Assembly: GCA_040772905.1 (NCBI GenBank)
Contig: JAXGXJ010000017.1
Location: 1 to 29,335, forward strand
Source of the DNA: JAXGXJ01 sp040772905
Lineage (GTDB): Bacteria > Actinomycetota > Thermoleophilia > RBG-16-64-13
Length of the DNA: 29,335 nt
Reading direction: 5' to 3'
Part shown: piece by piece, positions 1 to 6,728 of the stretch
Layout of the letters: each line of letters begins with the position of its first letter
Numbering within the stretch: position 1 is the stretch's first letter
Made by a program: the position numbers and the translations under genes
The notes under the pieces: model-generated
Told to the model about the DNA's origin: nothing
The model's database searches: none
What the model saw: only the letters and a program-made list of their open reading frames with translations

Positions 1-198
1 CCGCCCTGCCTGCCGCCATGCGTCGCAGAGCACACCGAAGAAGCCTCAGCGGCAGCGGGTCGGCACCATCGTCATCCGTCAGCAGGAGAGTGAGGCGGGC
101 GACAAGCCGGGCGCGGGCGGCGCCCGCCCGGGCCCCCGCCCCCCCCCCCCCCCGGGGCCCCCCCACGGCTTTTTTCGTGCGGGGAGCGTCTAAGCCGG
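1..198. other. Low-complexity GC-rich left edge with C15 tract
   Basis: No gene can be named here. The plus frame starting at base 2 is open from the window edge to a TAA at 191-193, and its first 35 or so codons read like an ordinary basic protein tail before turning into Gly/Ala/Pro repeats, so it may be the end of a gene cut by the window. A GC-rich imperfect hairpin lies around 106-132. It is followed by an uninterrupted run of 15 C (139-153), GGGG, seven C and a T6 run at 170-175. The hairpin plus T-run could be a terminator for the upstream gene, but the order is untidy. A C15 tract is also a common place for read or assembly error. Confidence 0.4.
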
Positions 199-207
199 TG
201 TTACACT
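199..207 (+). promoter_or_regulatory. Extended -10 promoter for the Roadblock gene
   Basis: TGTTACACT matches the extended -10 form (TGn followed by a TAnnnT hexamer). No good -35 is visible 17 bases upstream. The expected transcription start is near 214-216, giving a leader of about 40 bases that ends in the strong AAGGAG at 244-249. The -10 hexamer is also the left arm of a small inverted repeat (203-219). Confidence 0.5.
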
Positions 208-255
208 GGGAACAAGTGTGCGAGAGGTGATCGTTCCCCGCATAAGGAGTCGCTG

Positions 256-654
256 ATGAAGACAGAAGTCCAAGCCGCCTTCAACGAGATGCTCGACATC
301 TCGAAGGACATCGACAAGGCTATCCTCTTCGCTCCCGACGAGGTGCTGGCTTCCAACTTCCCCTCCGAGGATGAGGCGGTGGCGGTCACGCAGGCCCAGA
401 AGCTTGCCGTCTTGGGCGACACGCGGGCGCAGGAGATGGGTTCGCAACCTCTCACCCAACTGGTGGTGGAGACGTCTGCCGGCTTCGTGTTCTTCGCTCG
501 AGAGGTCGGTGCAGGTGACATGGCCATCATGGCCACCGGCGCGAAGGGCAGCCGTGTGGGCCTGGTCCTGTACGATCTCAAGACCTGTCTGCGCGACGCG
601 CGCGAAGCCTTGACCGCGGCGGGGTCTGAAGGCCAGGAGAGGGAGGAGTTCTGA
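256..654 (+). CDS. Roadblock/LC7 domain protein
   Basis: A 132-residue cytoplasmic protein with the shape of a bacterial Roadblock/LC7 (MglB-like) domain. It has an N-terminal helix (about 1-20), a strand/helix region, then the paired strands around residues 70-95 with a Gly-rich turn, and a C-terminal helix (about 100-120). Family members form dimers and usually act as regulatory or scaffolding partners of small GTPases or of membrane complexes; no GTPase gene is in this window. The ATG at 256 is set by AAGGAG seven bases upstream. It ends one base before the ATG of a small membrane-protein gene, so the two are probably co-translated. The partner and process cannot be told from sequence. Confidence 0.75.
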   Translation: MKTEVQAAFNEMLDISKDIDKAILFAPDEVLASNFPSEDEAVAVTQAQKLAVLGDTRAQEMGSQPLTQLVVETSAGFVFFAREVGAGDMAIMATGAKGSRVGLVLYDLKTCLRDAREALTAAGSEGQEREEF

Positions 655-655
655 G

Positions 656-871
656 ATGAGACGCTTGATGAAGGTGTTCGGCGTGGTCACCCTGCTCGGG
701 TCCATGGGGGCGGGGGCGTATTACTTCCTGTTCATGCGTGCGCGCAAGCCCCAAGTGGAACTCTACTTCGACGACGGTTCCATGCTGGCTCTGCAGGGGA
801 ACGCACCTGAGGCCGAGCCGTTCGTCAAGGTCGCCCAGGAGGTCCTGACGGCGTACCCGGTCGCCGGTTAG
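656..871 (+). CDS. Single-helix membrane mini-protein
   Basis: A 71-residue protein of no family I recognise. Residues 1-6 are basic, 7-26 form one hydrophobic helix rich in Gly and aromatic residues, and the remaining 45 residues are a mildly acidic soluble tail. It is probably anchored in the cytoplasmic membrane; the RRLMK start suggests N-terminus inside and tail outside. The ATG at 656 starts one base after the Roadblock stop; a second in-frame ATG at 668 would still keep the helix. The GAGGGAGGAG run at the end of the Roadblock gene serves as ribosome site. Tight spacing suggests the two proteins work together, which is inference. Confidence 0.65.
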   Translation: MRRLMKVFGVVTLLGSMGAGAYYFLFMRARKPQVELYFDDGSMLALQGNAPEAEPFVKVAQEVLTAYPVAG

Positions 872-916
872 ACCGGGCGGTGGATAGAGTGTTCGATCTC
901 GCGGTCGGCGGCGCCG

Positions 917-2323
917 ATGAGTGAGTCGCCGGACCGCTTTGGGCTGGGCGAAGGACAGGCAGCCGCTCTGCTGCGCCGGGCTTTGGCCCATGGCGGCGAC
1001 ATGGCCGAGGTGTTCGCCGAGGAGCGCCGCTCACTTACCATGCGCCTGGAAGAGAGGCGGGTGGAGAGTGTGGTCTCAGGCGTGGACCGCGGCGCGTCGG
1101 TGCGAGTGCTCGAGGGACTATCCACGGCCTTCGGATACGTCGACAGCCTCGAGGAAGAGGCGCTCGCACCCCTGGCCGACGAAGTGGGGAGGGCGCGTTC
1201 GGGTAGCGCGGTCGACATAGTCGCTCCGCCGACTCCGCTGCCGCGTGAGCGCCGCTGGGTGGAGCGCGACCCTGAGGAAGTCGAAGCTGCCGCCAAGGCG
1301 CGTCTGCTGCATCTCATCGACGAGACGGCCCGCGCCGCGTCGCCCGAGGTGCGCCAGGTGGGCGCCGGGTACGCGGAGGGCCGCCAGCGTGTCTGGATCG
1401 CCAACTCTCAGGGAGTGTCCGCTACCGACGACCGCACCCGCGTGATGCTCGCTGTGACGGTAACCGCGCAGCGCGGCGATGTCATCCAGACGGGTCGGGA
1501 GACGTTGGCCCACCACGGCGGCATCGAGTTGCTCACGGAGGAGGCCGTCAGGGCGATGGCCGAAGAGGCCGCGCGCAAGGCCCTTGTCATGCTCGATGCC
1601 ATTCCGGCACCCGGGGGGCGCATGCCTGTGGTGCTTGCGAACGGCTTCGGCGGGGTCTTGTTCCACGAGGCCTGCGGCCACGGACTGGAGGCGGACTACA
1701 TCCTTAAGAAGACCAGCGTATGGGAGGGGAAGCAGGGCACGCGAGTGGCGGGGCCGCACGTGTTCGCCTACGACGACGGCGTCACGCCGGGCATGTGGGG
1801 CAGTGCCGGCTGTGACGACGAGGGCACGCCGCATCAGCGCACGGCCGTCATCGAGGCCGGGGTGCTGACGGGGTACCTGACCGACCGCTTGCGCGGAGGA
1901 CTGTTGGGATTCCCCTTGAGCGGCAACGGCCGGAGGCAGGACTATCGCCACATGCCCTATCCGCGGATGACCAACACCTACTTCGGGGTCGGGCCGCATC
2001 GGGTCGAGGAGATCATCTCCGACACTCCCCGGGCCCTGTACGCGAAGAGCCTCAGCGGAGGAGAGGTCAATCCCGCCACCGGGGATTTTGTGTTCGGCGT
2101 GTCGGAGGGCTACCTCATCGAGAACGGCAAGGTGGGACCTGCGGTGCGGGGCGCGACTCTCATCGGCAACGGTCCGGAGGTGCTCCTGGGCATCGATGCT
2201 ATCGCCGATGACCTGGACGTGAAGCCCGGCACCTGCGGCAAGGAGGGCCAATGGGTTCCTGTGGGGAGCGGACAGCCCACTCTGCGCATCAGAGAGCTCA
2301 CGGTCGGGGGGACGAACGTATGA
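917..2323 (+). CDS. tldD: TldD-type metallopeptidase subunit
   Basis: Zinc metallopeptidase of the TldD/PmbA family, the catalytic half of the TldD–TldE complex that degrades unfolded peptides and, in some bacteria, matures modified peptides. The 468 residues are close to the usual 470-480. The HExxxH zinc motif is seen as H250-E251...H255 (FHEACGHGLEAD region), and the C-terminal zinc ligand is C440 in a TCGKEGQ context, as in characterised TldD proteins. It overlaps tldE by four bases (ATGA), as expected for a stoichiometric heterodimer. The ATG at 917 has only a weak ribosome site; no better in-frame start is near. No obvious peptide precursor gene lies nearby, so a general role in peptide turnover is likeliest. 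Confidence 0.95.
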   Translation: MSESPDRFGLGEGQAAALLRRALAHGGDMAEVFAEERRSLTMRLEERRVESVVSGVDRGASVRVLEGLSTAFGYVDSLEEEALAPLADEVGRARSGSAVDIVAPPTPLPRERRWVERDPEEVEAAAKARLLHLIDETARAASPEVRQVGAGYAEGRQRVWIANSQGVSATDDRTRVMLAVTVTAQRGDVIQTGRETLAHHGGIELLTEEAVRAMAEEAARKALVMLDAIPAPGGRMPVVLANGFGGVLFHEACGHGLEADYILKKTSVWEGKQGTRVAGPHVFAYDDGVTPGMWGSAGCDDEGTPHQRTAVIEAGVLTGYLTDRLRGGLLGFPLSGNGRRQDYRHMPYPRMTNTYFGVGPHRVEEIISDTPRALYAKSLSGGEVNPATGDFVFGVSEGYLIENGKVGPAVRGATLIGNGPEVLLGIDAIADDLDVKPGTCGKEGQWVPVGSGQPTLRIRELTVGGTNV

Positions 2324-3699
2324 GCGACATGACCACCCCTGGCGGTGTGGCCCGGCAGGCCCTCGACCGCAGTCGCGTGTTGCGTCTTGGACAGGGGCTG
2401 GGTCTGGAGTTGTACGTGCAGTTCGCCCGCACCACCAGCATCAAAGTCTTTCAGGGGAGCGTCGAGTCGATGGCCGCCGCGGAACCCCGTGGCTTGGGTG
2501 TCCGCGCGGTGGACCGGGGTCGAGTGGGTTATGCCTACACCGGGGACCTGAGCGTGGGCGGCATCGACAAGGTGTTGTTGTCGGCGGCGGAGAACGCGCG
2601 CGCGGCCGATCCCGATGAATGCGCAGGGCTGCCGACGGAGTCCAGCGAAGGCTATCCCCAGGTGGAGGGTCTATGGAGTCCCGGCGTGCGTGAGTGGACC
2701 GTCGAGCAGAAGACCGCTCTCGCTCTGGAGGCCGAGAGCATCGCGTTGGCGCAGCCCGAGATAGAGTTGGTGGAAGAGAGCCAGTATTCCGACAGCGAGG
2801 CACGTGTGGCTGTCGCTTCTACTGAAGGAGTCCTGGCCGAAGGCGAGCAGTCGTTCTGTCTCGCCTATCTGAGCGCGCACGCTGCGCGCCAAGGTGACCG
2901 TCAGTCGGGTCTGGGCTTCACGCTTGCCCGGCATCCTGAGGCCCTGGAGCCGGCACGGGCCGGCATGGAGGCGGCGGACAAGGCGCGTGTGCTGTTGGGG
3001 GCGACGCCCTGTCGCACCGGACGTTACACGGTCGTGCTCATCCCCGAGGTGGCGGCGGCCTTCTTGGCTGCGGTGGCAGGGGCCCTGAGTGCCGACGCGG
3101 TGCAGAAGGGCCGCTCGGTGTTCTCTCGTCGACTGGGAGAGAAGGTCGGGGCGGGACTGGTGAACCTCTATGATGATGGACTTGCCCCCGACGGCCTGGA
3201 GACCGCGCCCTTCGACGGTGAGGGTGTGCCCAGTGCACACACCCCTCTCATCGAGGGCGGTGTGCTTCGTTCGTACCTATACGACACATACACAGCCCGC
3301 AAGGCGGGTCCGGGGTTCGCATCCACAGGTAACGCATCGCGGGCGTCCTATCGCACACTGCCCGGCGTGGGCGCTTCCAATCTGGTGCTGCAGACAGGCA
3401 CTGGAAGCGCCCTCGAGCTCGTTACTCGGGTGGGCGAGGGCCTGCTGGTGGAGAGCGTGGCCGGCATACATTCGGGCATCAACCCCGCCACGGGAGAGAT
3501 CTCGGTGGGCCTCGTGGGTAGGCTCATCCAGGACGGAGTGCCGGGAAGGCCGGTCCGAGAGGTCACCCTGGCCACCGATTTCCTGAGCCTGCTGCGCTCC
3601 ATCAGCGATATCGGGGCTGACGCCCGCTGGATACCACTCTATGGCAGCGTCTATACCCCGTCATTCGCGGTCACCGACGTGGCCGTGTCGGGCGTGTGA
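2320..3699 (+). CDS. tldE: TldE/PmbA-type non-catalytic subunit
   Basis: The 459-residue partner of TldD. It shares the family fold but lacks the HExxxH motif, as expected for the TldE/PmbA subunit, which shapes the access channel of the heterodimer. Family landmarks include the N-terminal sheet region, the DDG turn (LYDDGLAPDG) and the C-terminal SGINPATGE and GRLIQDG stretches. The reading frame is open further left to 2251, but the ATG at 2320 forming an ATGA overlap with the tldD stop is the sensible start. It is in the same transcript as tldD and lies 26 bases before pyrE. Confidence 0.93.
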   Translation: MSDMTTPGGVARQALDRSRVLRLGQGLGLELYVQFARTTSIKVFQGSVESMAAAEPRGLGVRAVDRGRVGYAYTGDLSVGGIDKVLLSAAENARAADPDECAGLPTESSEGYPQVEGLWSPGVREWTVEQKTALALEAESIALAQPEIELVEESQYSDSEARVAVASTEGVLAEGEQSFCLAYLSAHAARQGDRQSGLGFTLARHPEALEPARAGMEAADKARVLLGATPCRTGRYTVVLIPEVAAAFLAAVAGALSADAVQKGRSVFSRRLGEKVGAGLVNLYDDGLAPDGLETAPFDGEGVPSAHTPLIEGGVLRSYLYDTYTARKAGPGFASTGNASRASYRTLPGVGASNLVLQTGTGSALELVTRVGEGLLVESVAGIHSGINPATGEISVGLVGRLIQDGVPGRPVREVTLATDFLSLLRSISDIGADARWIPLYGSVYTPSFAVTDVAVSGV

Positions 3700-3725
3700 C
3701 AGTCACAGACTAGACAGGAGGCACA

Positions 3726-4277
3726 GTGGAGAACGAAGATCTGGGTAGACTACTGCTGCAGACCGCCTATCTGGAGGGCGACTTCGTCCTCCGTTCGGGG
3801 CGGCGCAGCAAGTACTATCTCGACAAGTACCTGTTCGAGACCGATCCGCGGGTGCTGCGGGGCATCGTGCACGGATTGGCTATGATGATCCGCGAGCGGC
3901 TGGCGGTCGGAGAGCAGTACGACAGGTTGGCGGCTCCGGAGTTGGGCGGCGTGGTGCTTGGGGCGGGCCTGTCGCTGGAACTGGGATTACCTCTGCTGTT
4001 GGTGCGGAAGGCGTCGAAGGAATACGGTACGACCAAGCGCATCGAGGGAAGGTTCGAACCCGGCGAGAGGGTAGCCGTGGTGGAGGATATAGTCACCTCG
4101 GGTGGGGCGGCACTCATGGCCGCTGAGGCTCTGCGCGAAGCCGGCCTAGTGGTGTCGGATCTGTTCTGTGTCGTGGACCGCGAGGAGGGCGGGGCGGAGG
4201 CCGCGCGGGCCGCCGGGCTGGAACTGAGACCCCTTTTCACATCCAGCGCTCTCGGTATCGCGCCGACACCTCGATAG
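3726..4277 (+). CDS. pyrE: Orotate phosphoribosyltransferase
   Basis: Joins orotate to PRPP to make orotidine 5'-monophosphate, the fifth step of pyrimidine synthesis, in the cytoplasm. The 183 residues are within the usual range. Seen are the SGRRSKYYLDKYL substrate region (about 24-36), the flexible basic loop RKASKEYGTTKRIEG (94-108) and the PRPP-binding motif VVEDIVTSGG (118-127). The start is GTG at 3726, placed by AGGAGG at 3717-3722. It follows tldE by 26 bases and is likely in that operon. The next pathway enzyme, pyrF, lies just past hup, so the two pyrimidine genes are separated by one independently transcribed gene. Confidence 0.93.
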   Translation: MENEDLGRLLLQTAYLEGDFVLRSGRRSKYYLDKYLFETDPRVLRGIVHGLAMMIRERLAVGEQYDRLAAPELGGVVLGAGLSLELGLPLLLVRKASKEYGTTKRIEGRFEPGERVAVVEDIVTSGGAALMAAEALREAGLVVSDLFCVVDREEGGAEAARAAGLELRPLFTSSALGIAPTPR

Positions 4278-4314
4278 ATGCGGGTTTCCGGCTCCCTATA
4301 GCCGAAAAAGTGGC

Positions 4315-4343
4315 TTGTGTGGCGCCGTTCATGTTGCTATGGT
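4315..4343 (+). promoter_or_regulatory. Promoter of hup
   Basis: TTGTGT at 4315-4320 and TATGGT at 4338-4343 are separated by 17 bases, and TGC directly before the -10 makes it an extended -10. It has one of the better -35 boxes among the promoters of this window. The predicted start near 4350 gives a leader of about 28 bases holding AAGGGAGGT. Confidence 0.65.
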
Positions 4344-4377
4344 GGACTTTGTAGCTGTAAGACCAAGGGAGGTAGCT

Positions 4378-4650
4378 GTGACCAAAGCCGAGTTCGTGGA
4401 CCGACTTGCGGCGAAGAGTGGTCTCACCAAGAAAGATGCAGCCAACGTGGTGGATGCGTTCGTGGATGTGATCACCGACGCCCTCAAAGAGGGGGAGGAC
4501 GTTCAGTTCACCGGTTTCGGCAAGTTCTACGTGCAGCAACGCGAAGCCCGCGAGGGTATCAACCCGCAGACCAAGGCGAAGATCAAAATCGCGGCCTGCA
4601 GCGTGCCGAAGTTCAGCGCGGGTTCCGCTCTGAAGAACGCCTGCAAATAG
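4378..4650 (+). CDS. hup: HU-family DNA-binding protein
   Basis: Histone-like nucleoid protein that binds and bends DNA as a dimer. The 90-residue length matches standard bacterial HU. Seen are the N-terminal helical body (TKAEFVDRLAAKSGL), the GFGKF turn (about 46-50) and the REGINPQTK-type DNA-contact arm with its Pro. There is no lysine/alanine-rich tail of the kind found in mycobacterial HupB. I chose GTG 4378, preceded by AAGGGAGGT, over the ATG at 4315, which lies inside the promoter. It has its own promoter and a perfect terminator, so it is a single-gene unit between pyrE and pyrF. Confidence 0.93.
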   Translation: MTKAEFVDRLAAKSGLTKKDAANVVDAFVDVITDALKEGEDVQFTGFGKFYVQQREAREGINPQTKAKIKIAACSVPKFSAGSALKNACK

Positions 4651-4674
4651 CGGCACCTCGTATTCGTCTTCTTG

Positions 4675-4701
4675 GGGCCGCCACGTGCGGCCCTTTCTTT
4701 T
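4675..4701 (+). terminator. Intrinsic terminator after hup
   Basis: A perfect 7-bp stem, GGGCCGC (4675-4681) with GCGGCCC (4687-4693), closes a 5-base loop and runs into TTTCTTTT at 4694-4701. It sits 25 bases after the hup stop and just ahead of the pyrF ribosome site, so some read-through or an unseen promoter must feed pyrF. Confidence 0.85.
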
Positions 4702-4720
4702 CCTGCTGGAGGTGTGAGGC

Positions 4721-5620
4721 ATGTCAGGCAGCAGTTTCGGCGACATCCTGTTGGATGCTATCGAGCGCAAGCGATCCCACGTGGCGGTGGGGCTTGATCC
4801 CGAGTTGAGCCTGCTGCCTCCTGAACTCAGGTCGGCACATGGACTGGCAGAGGACCACGACGACCATGCCGTGGTGGCCTGCTACGAGGAGTTCCTCACG
4901 GGTATCCTGGAGACTCTCGTCGACGAGGCGGCCGTCGTGAAGCTGCAGATCGCGTATTTCGAGGCTCTGGGGGTGGCCGGGTACGCGCTCTACGAGCGCA
5001 TGGTGCGCGCGGCGAACGAGATGGGCTACGTGGTCATCGGCGATGTGAAGCGCGGTGACATCGGCAGCACCGCTGAAGCCTACGCGAAGGCACACCTCGA
5101 CGGGACGGCTGTGCATGCCGTGACCCTCAATCCCTACTTCGGCAGTGACGGATTGGAGCCGTTCTTCCGTCGTGTCCGCGAGGACGGCAAGGGAGTGTTC
5201 ATCCTGGTGAAGACCTCGAATCCCAGTTCGGCGGAGTTGCAGGACCAGGTGCTGGGTTCCGGCAAGACGGTCTTCGAGCATGTGGCCGACGCCGTGAACG
5301 CGTGGGGAGAGGGAACAGAAGGTGCGCGTGGGTATCGAGGAGTGGGGGCGGTGGTAGGTGGCACTCACCCCGAGCAGGGCGCCGCCCTACGTCTGCGCAT
5401 GCCCGGAGTGCCGCTGCTCGTGCCTGGATACGGGGCTCAGGGGGCGAAGGCCGAAGACATCGGCAGGTTGTTCGACAGGGACGGCACCGGGGCCGTGGTG
5501 AACTCGGCCCGCGCCATTCTGTACGCGTATCGCACGCGTGAAGGTGACTGGCGCGACGCGGCGCGGCAGGAGGCCGCGCAGATGAGGGAAGCGTTGTGGA
5601 GGGCGGCAGGCCGTGCGTGA
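4721..5620 (+). CDS. pyrF: Orotidine 5'-phosphate decarboxylase (type 2)
   Basis: Decarboxylates OMP to UMP, the last step of pyrimidine nucleotide synthesis. The 299-residue length and layout fit the longer type-2 family. Catalytic residues are visible in VIGDVKRGDIGSTAEAY, with D108, K110 and D113 forming the Asp-Lys-Asp cluster; D26 and K74 lie in the expected VGLDP and VKLQ contexts. The C-terminal phosphate-binding region includes VPGYGAQG and VNSARAILYAY. A GGAGG about ten bases upstream supports ATG 4721. The final eight bases overlap the GTG start of a membrane mini-protein gene, so the two are translationally linked. Confidence 0.95.
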   Translation: MSGSSFGDILLDAIERKRSHVAVGLDPELSLLPPELRSAHGLAEDHDDHAVVACYEEFLTGILETLVDEAAVVKLQIAYFEALGVAGYALYERMVRAANEMGYVVIGDVKRGDIGSTAEAYAKAHLDGTAVHAVTLNPYFGSDGLEPFFRRVREDGKGVFILVKTSNPSSAELQDQVLGSGKTVFEHVADAVNAWGEGTEGARGYRGVGAVVGGTHPEQGAALRLRMPGVPLLVPGYGAQGAKAEDIGRLFDRDGTGAVVNSARAILYAYRTREGDWRDAARQEAAQMREALWRAAGRA

Positions 5621-5813
5621 GGAAGCCTCGCTCGGCGACCGGGACGACTCCCGCAGCTGGTGGCAGGACCTGCTGTTGCCCGTGCTGGTGCTGATAGTGA
5701 CCGTGGGTGTCATCAGCGCTCTCGTGCTCACGGGCGTTGTGCAGGGCGATGCGAGCCGTGAGGTGCCCGTCAACGCGCCGACGACGCTCCCCACCGTGGA
5801 GGTGGCTCCTTAG
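5613..5813 (+). CDS. Single-helix membrane mini-protein after pyrF
   Basis: A 66-residue protein I do not recognise. The first 20 residues are charged and end in RSWWQDLL, residues 21-45 are a strongly hydrophobic helix (LLPVLVLIVTVGVISALVLTGV), and the last 20 are Pro/Thr/Val-rich. It is probably a one-pass membrane protein with a short extracytoplasmic tail. The GTG at 5613 overlaps the last eight bases of pyrF and the GGAGGGCGG run in pyrF can act as ribosome site. Its TAG (5811-5813) overlaps the TAA of the opposing gene. The overlap, open frame and clean helix make a real gene likely; the function is unknown. Confidence 0.6.
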   Translation: MREEASLGDRDDSRSWWQDLLLPVLVLIVTVGVISALVLTGVVQGDASREVPVNAPTTLPTVEVAP

Positions 5814-6625
5814 CTGCGGTGCGTGCCGTGGCGGATGTGCTCGTACAAGAAAATGAGCACCAGATCGAAGAGGAGCACCACGAAGGCATCGAGGATGATC
5901 TGGATGATGGGCAGGGCGATGAGGACGCCGTCCGCGGTGTCGTAGAAGTAACGGTAGAGCTCGTGCAGGCCGAAGTACACCAACTGCAGCACGATGAACA
6001 CCACGACGACCGCAGCCCAGCGCTGTCCCACCAGGAGGACGCTCCTGCGCAGGGCCTTCACGAAGCCCACCTGCTCAAAGACCACCACGTAGTCGGCGAA
6101 GGCGAGCAGGATGGCCACCACCAGCGTGACGAACGCGATGAACTGGCCTATGATCACGTGTCCGGCCCCTGCGAAAGGGAGCACCCACAACACCAGGTTG
6201 GTGAAGAGATAGATGGAGGTGAGCCATGCCGCCTCGCTGCCGTGTCGCGGTGCGACCGGATAGCCGGGGCCGGCGATGGCCCGGAAGAACGGTGCACGGA
6301 TCATCGCAGTGAGGACGCAGAGACCCAACCCGACCGCCAACGCCACGGCCAGCGTCGAATCGAGGGAGAAGTCGGCCAACAAGCGGTCGTAAACGAACTG
6401 CCAGCGATCGAACCCGGCCTTGAAGAAGGGGCTCCAGGATATCCGCTCTCCCGCGGCTGCGTAGACGGCCAGGAAAGCGAGAAGGTTGATGATGCCCAGC
6501 GCGAGTGGGTAGAGGATGAGCCACTGCTTGTGGACCAGTCGACCCCAAGTCTGACGCAGTACAGCGAGGATGGTGACTCCCTCCCGCGGTGAGCTGGTGA
6601 GCGGCCGAAGTATAACATCGGGCAC
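5810..6625 (-). CDS. Polytopic membrane protein, start uncertain
   Basis: A hydrophobic protein of about 255-271 residues with roughly six membrane helices, beginning with a conserved-looking LAVLRQTWGRL cytoplasmic helix followed by LILYPLALGIINLLAFLAV. No enzyme motif is seen. It resembles actinobacterial membrane proteins of unknown function, possibly permease-like or YIP1/DUF4013-like, which I cannot confirm. The coordinates use the only ordinary in-frame start near the conserved region, GTG at 6625. However, that codon lies upstream of a TGTTATACT promoter (6617-6609), while a strong GGGAGGGAG ribosome site at 6585-6577 faces an ATC codon at 6571. The real start may be that ATC. The frame stays open further left but there overlaps the divergent carboxypeptidase promoter and signal peptide. 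Confidence 0.7.
   Translation of the reverse strand: MPDVILRPLTSSPREGVTILAVLRQTWGRLVHKQWLILYPLALGIINLLAFLAVYAAAGERISWSPFFKAGFDRWQFVYDRLLADFSLDSTLAVALAVGLGLCVLTAMIRAPFFRAIAGPGYPVAPRHGSEAAWLTSIYLFTNLVLWVLPFAGAGHVIIGQFIAFVTLVVAILLAFADYVVVFEQVGFVKALRRSVLLVGQRWAAVVVVFIVLQLVYFGLHELYRYFYDTADGVLIALPIIQIILDAFVVLLFDLVLIFLYEHIRHGTHRS
6609..6617 (-). promoter_or_regulatory. Extended -10 promoter for the minus-strand membrane gene
   Basis: Read on the minus strand, TGTTATACT is a near-consensus extended -10. Transcription would begin near 6602, giving a leader that contains GGGAGGGAG. The same nine bases occur ahead of the minus-strand acyl-CoA dehydrogenase gene (20220-20212). Confidence 0.55.
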
Positions 6626-6712
6626 CTGGGCTCCGGCTCGAGGGACCCGCCGCGTCCCTGCGCGGGGTGCACGCGGTCGGTGGGCCCCTAGGATGGTCGG
6701 GTCCGCACCGGC

Positions 6713-6721
6713 TGCTATACT
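6713..6721 (+). promoter_or_regulatory. Extended -10 promoter for the carboxypeptidase gene
   Basis: TGCTATACT ends seven bases before the ATG at 6729, so the expected start of the RNA coincides with the first base of the start codon. GGATGGTC at 6691-6698 lies in the -35 position and also occurs at the same place ahead of tRNA-Ala. Confidence 0.6.
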
Positions 6722-6728
6722 GCCGCGC

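Noticed and set aside
18..230. 70-codon plus-strand frame at the left edge
   Set aside because: Composition is Arg/Ser/Ala/Pro low complexity, it crosses the C15 tract and the Roadblock promoter, and has no ribosome site.
1118..2251. 377-codon minus-strand frame opposite tldD
   Set aside because: Shadow of tldD, whose zinc motif and full length are clear.
917..3699. TldD/TldE as part of a modified-peptide (RiPP) biosynthesis cluster
   Set aside because: No precursor peptide, cyclase or exporter gene nearby; the neighbours are housekeeping genes, so ordinary peptide turnover is likelier.
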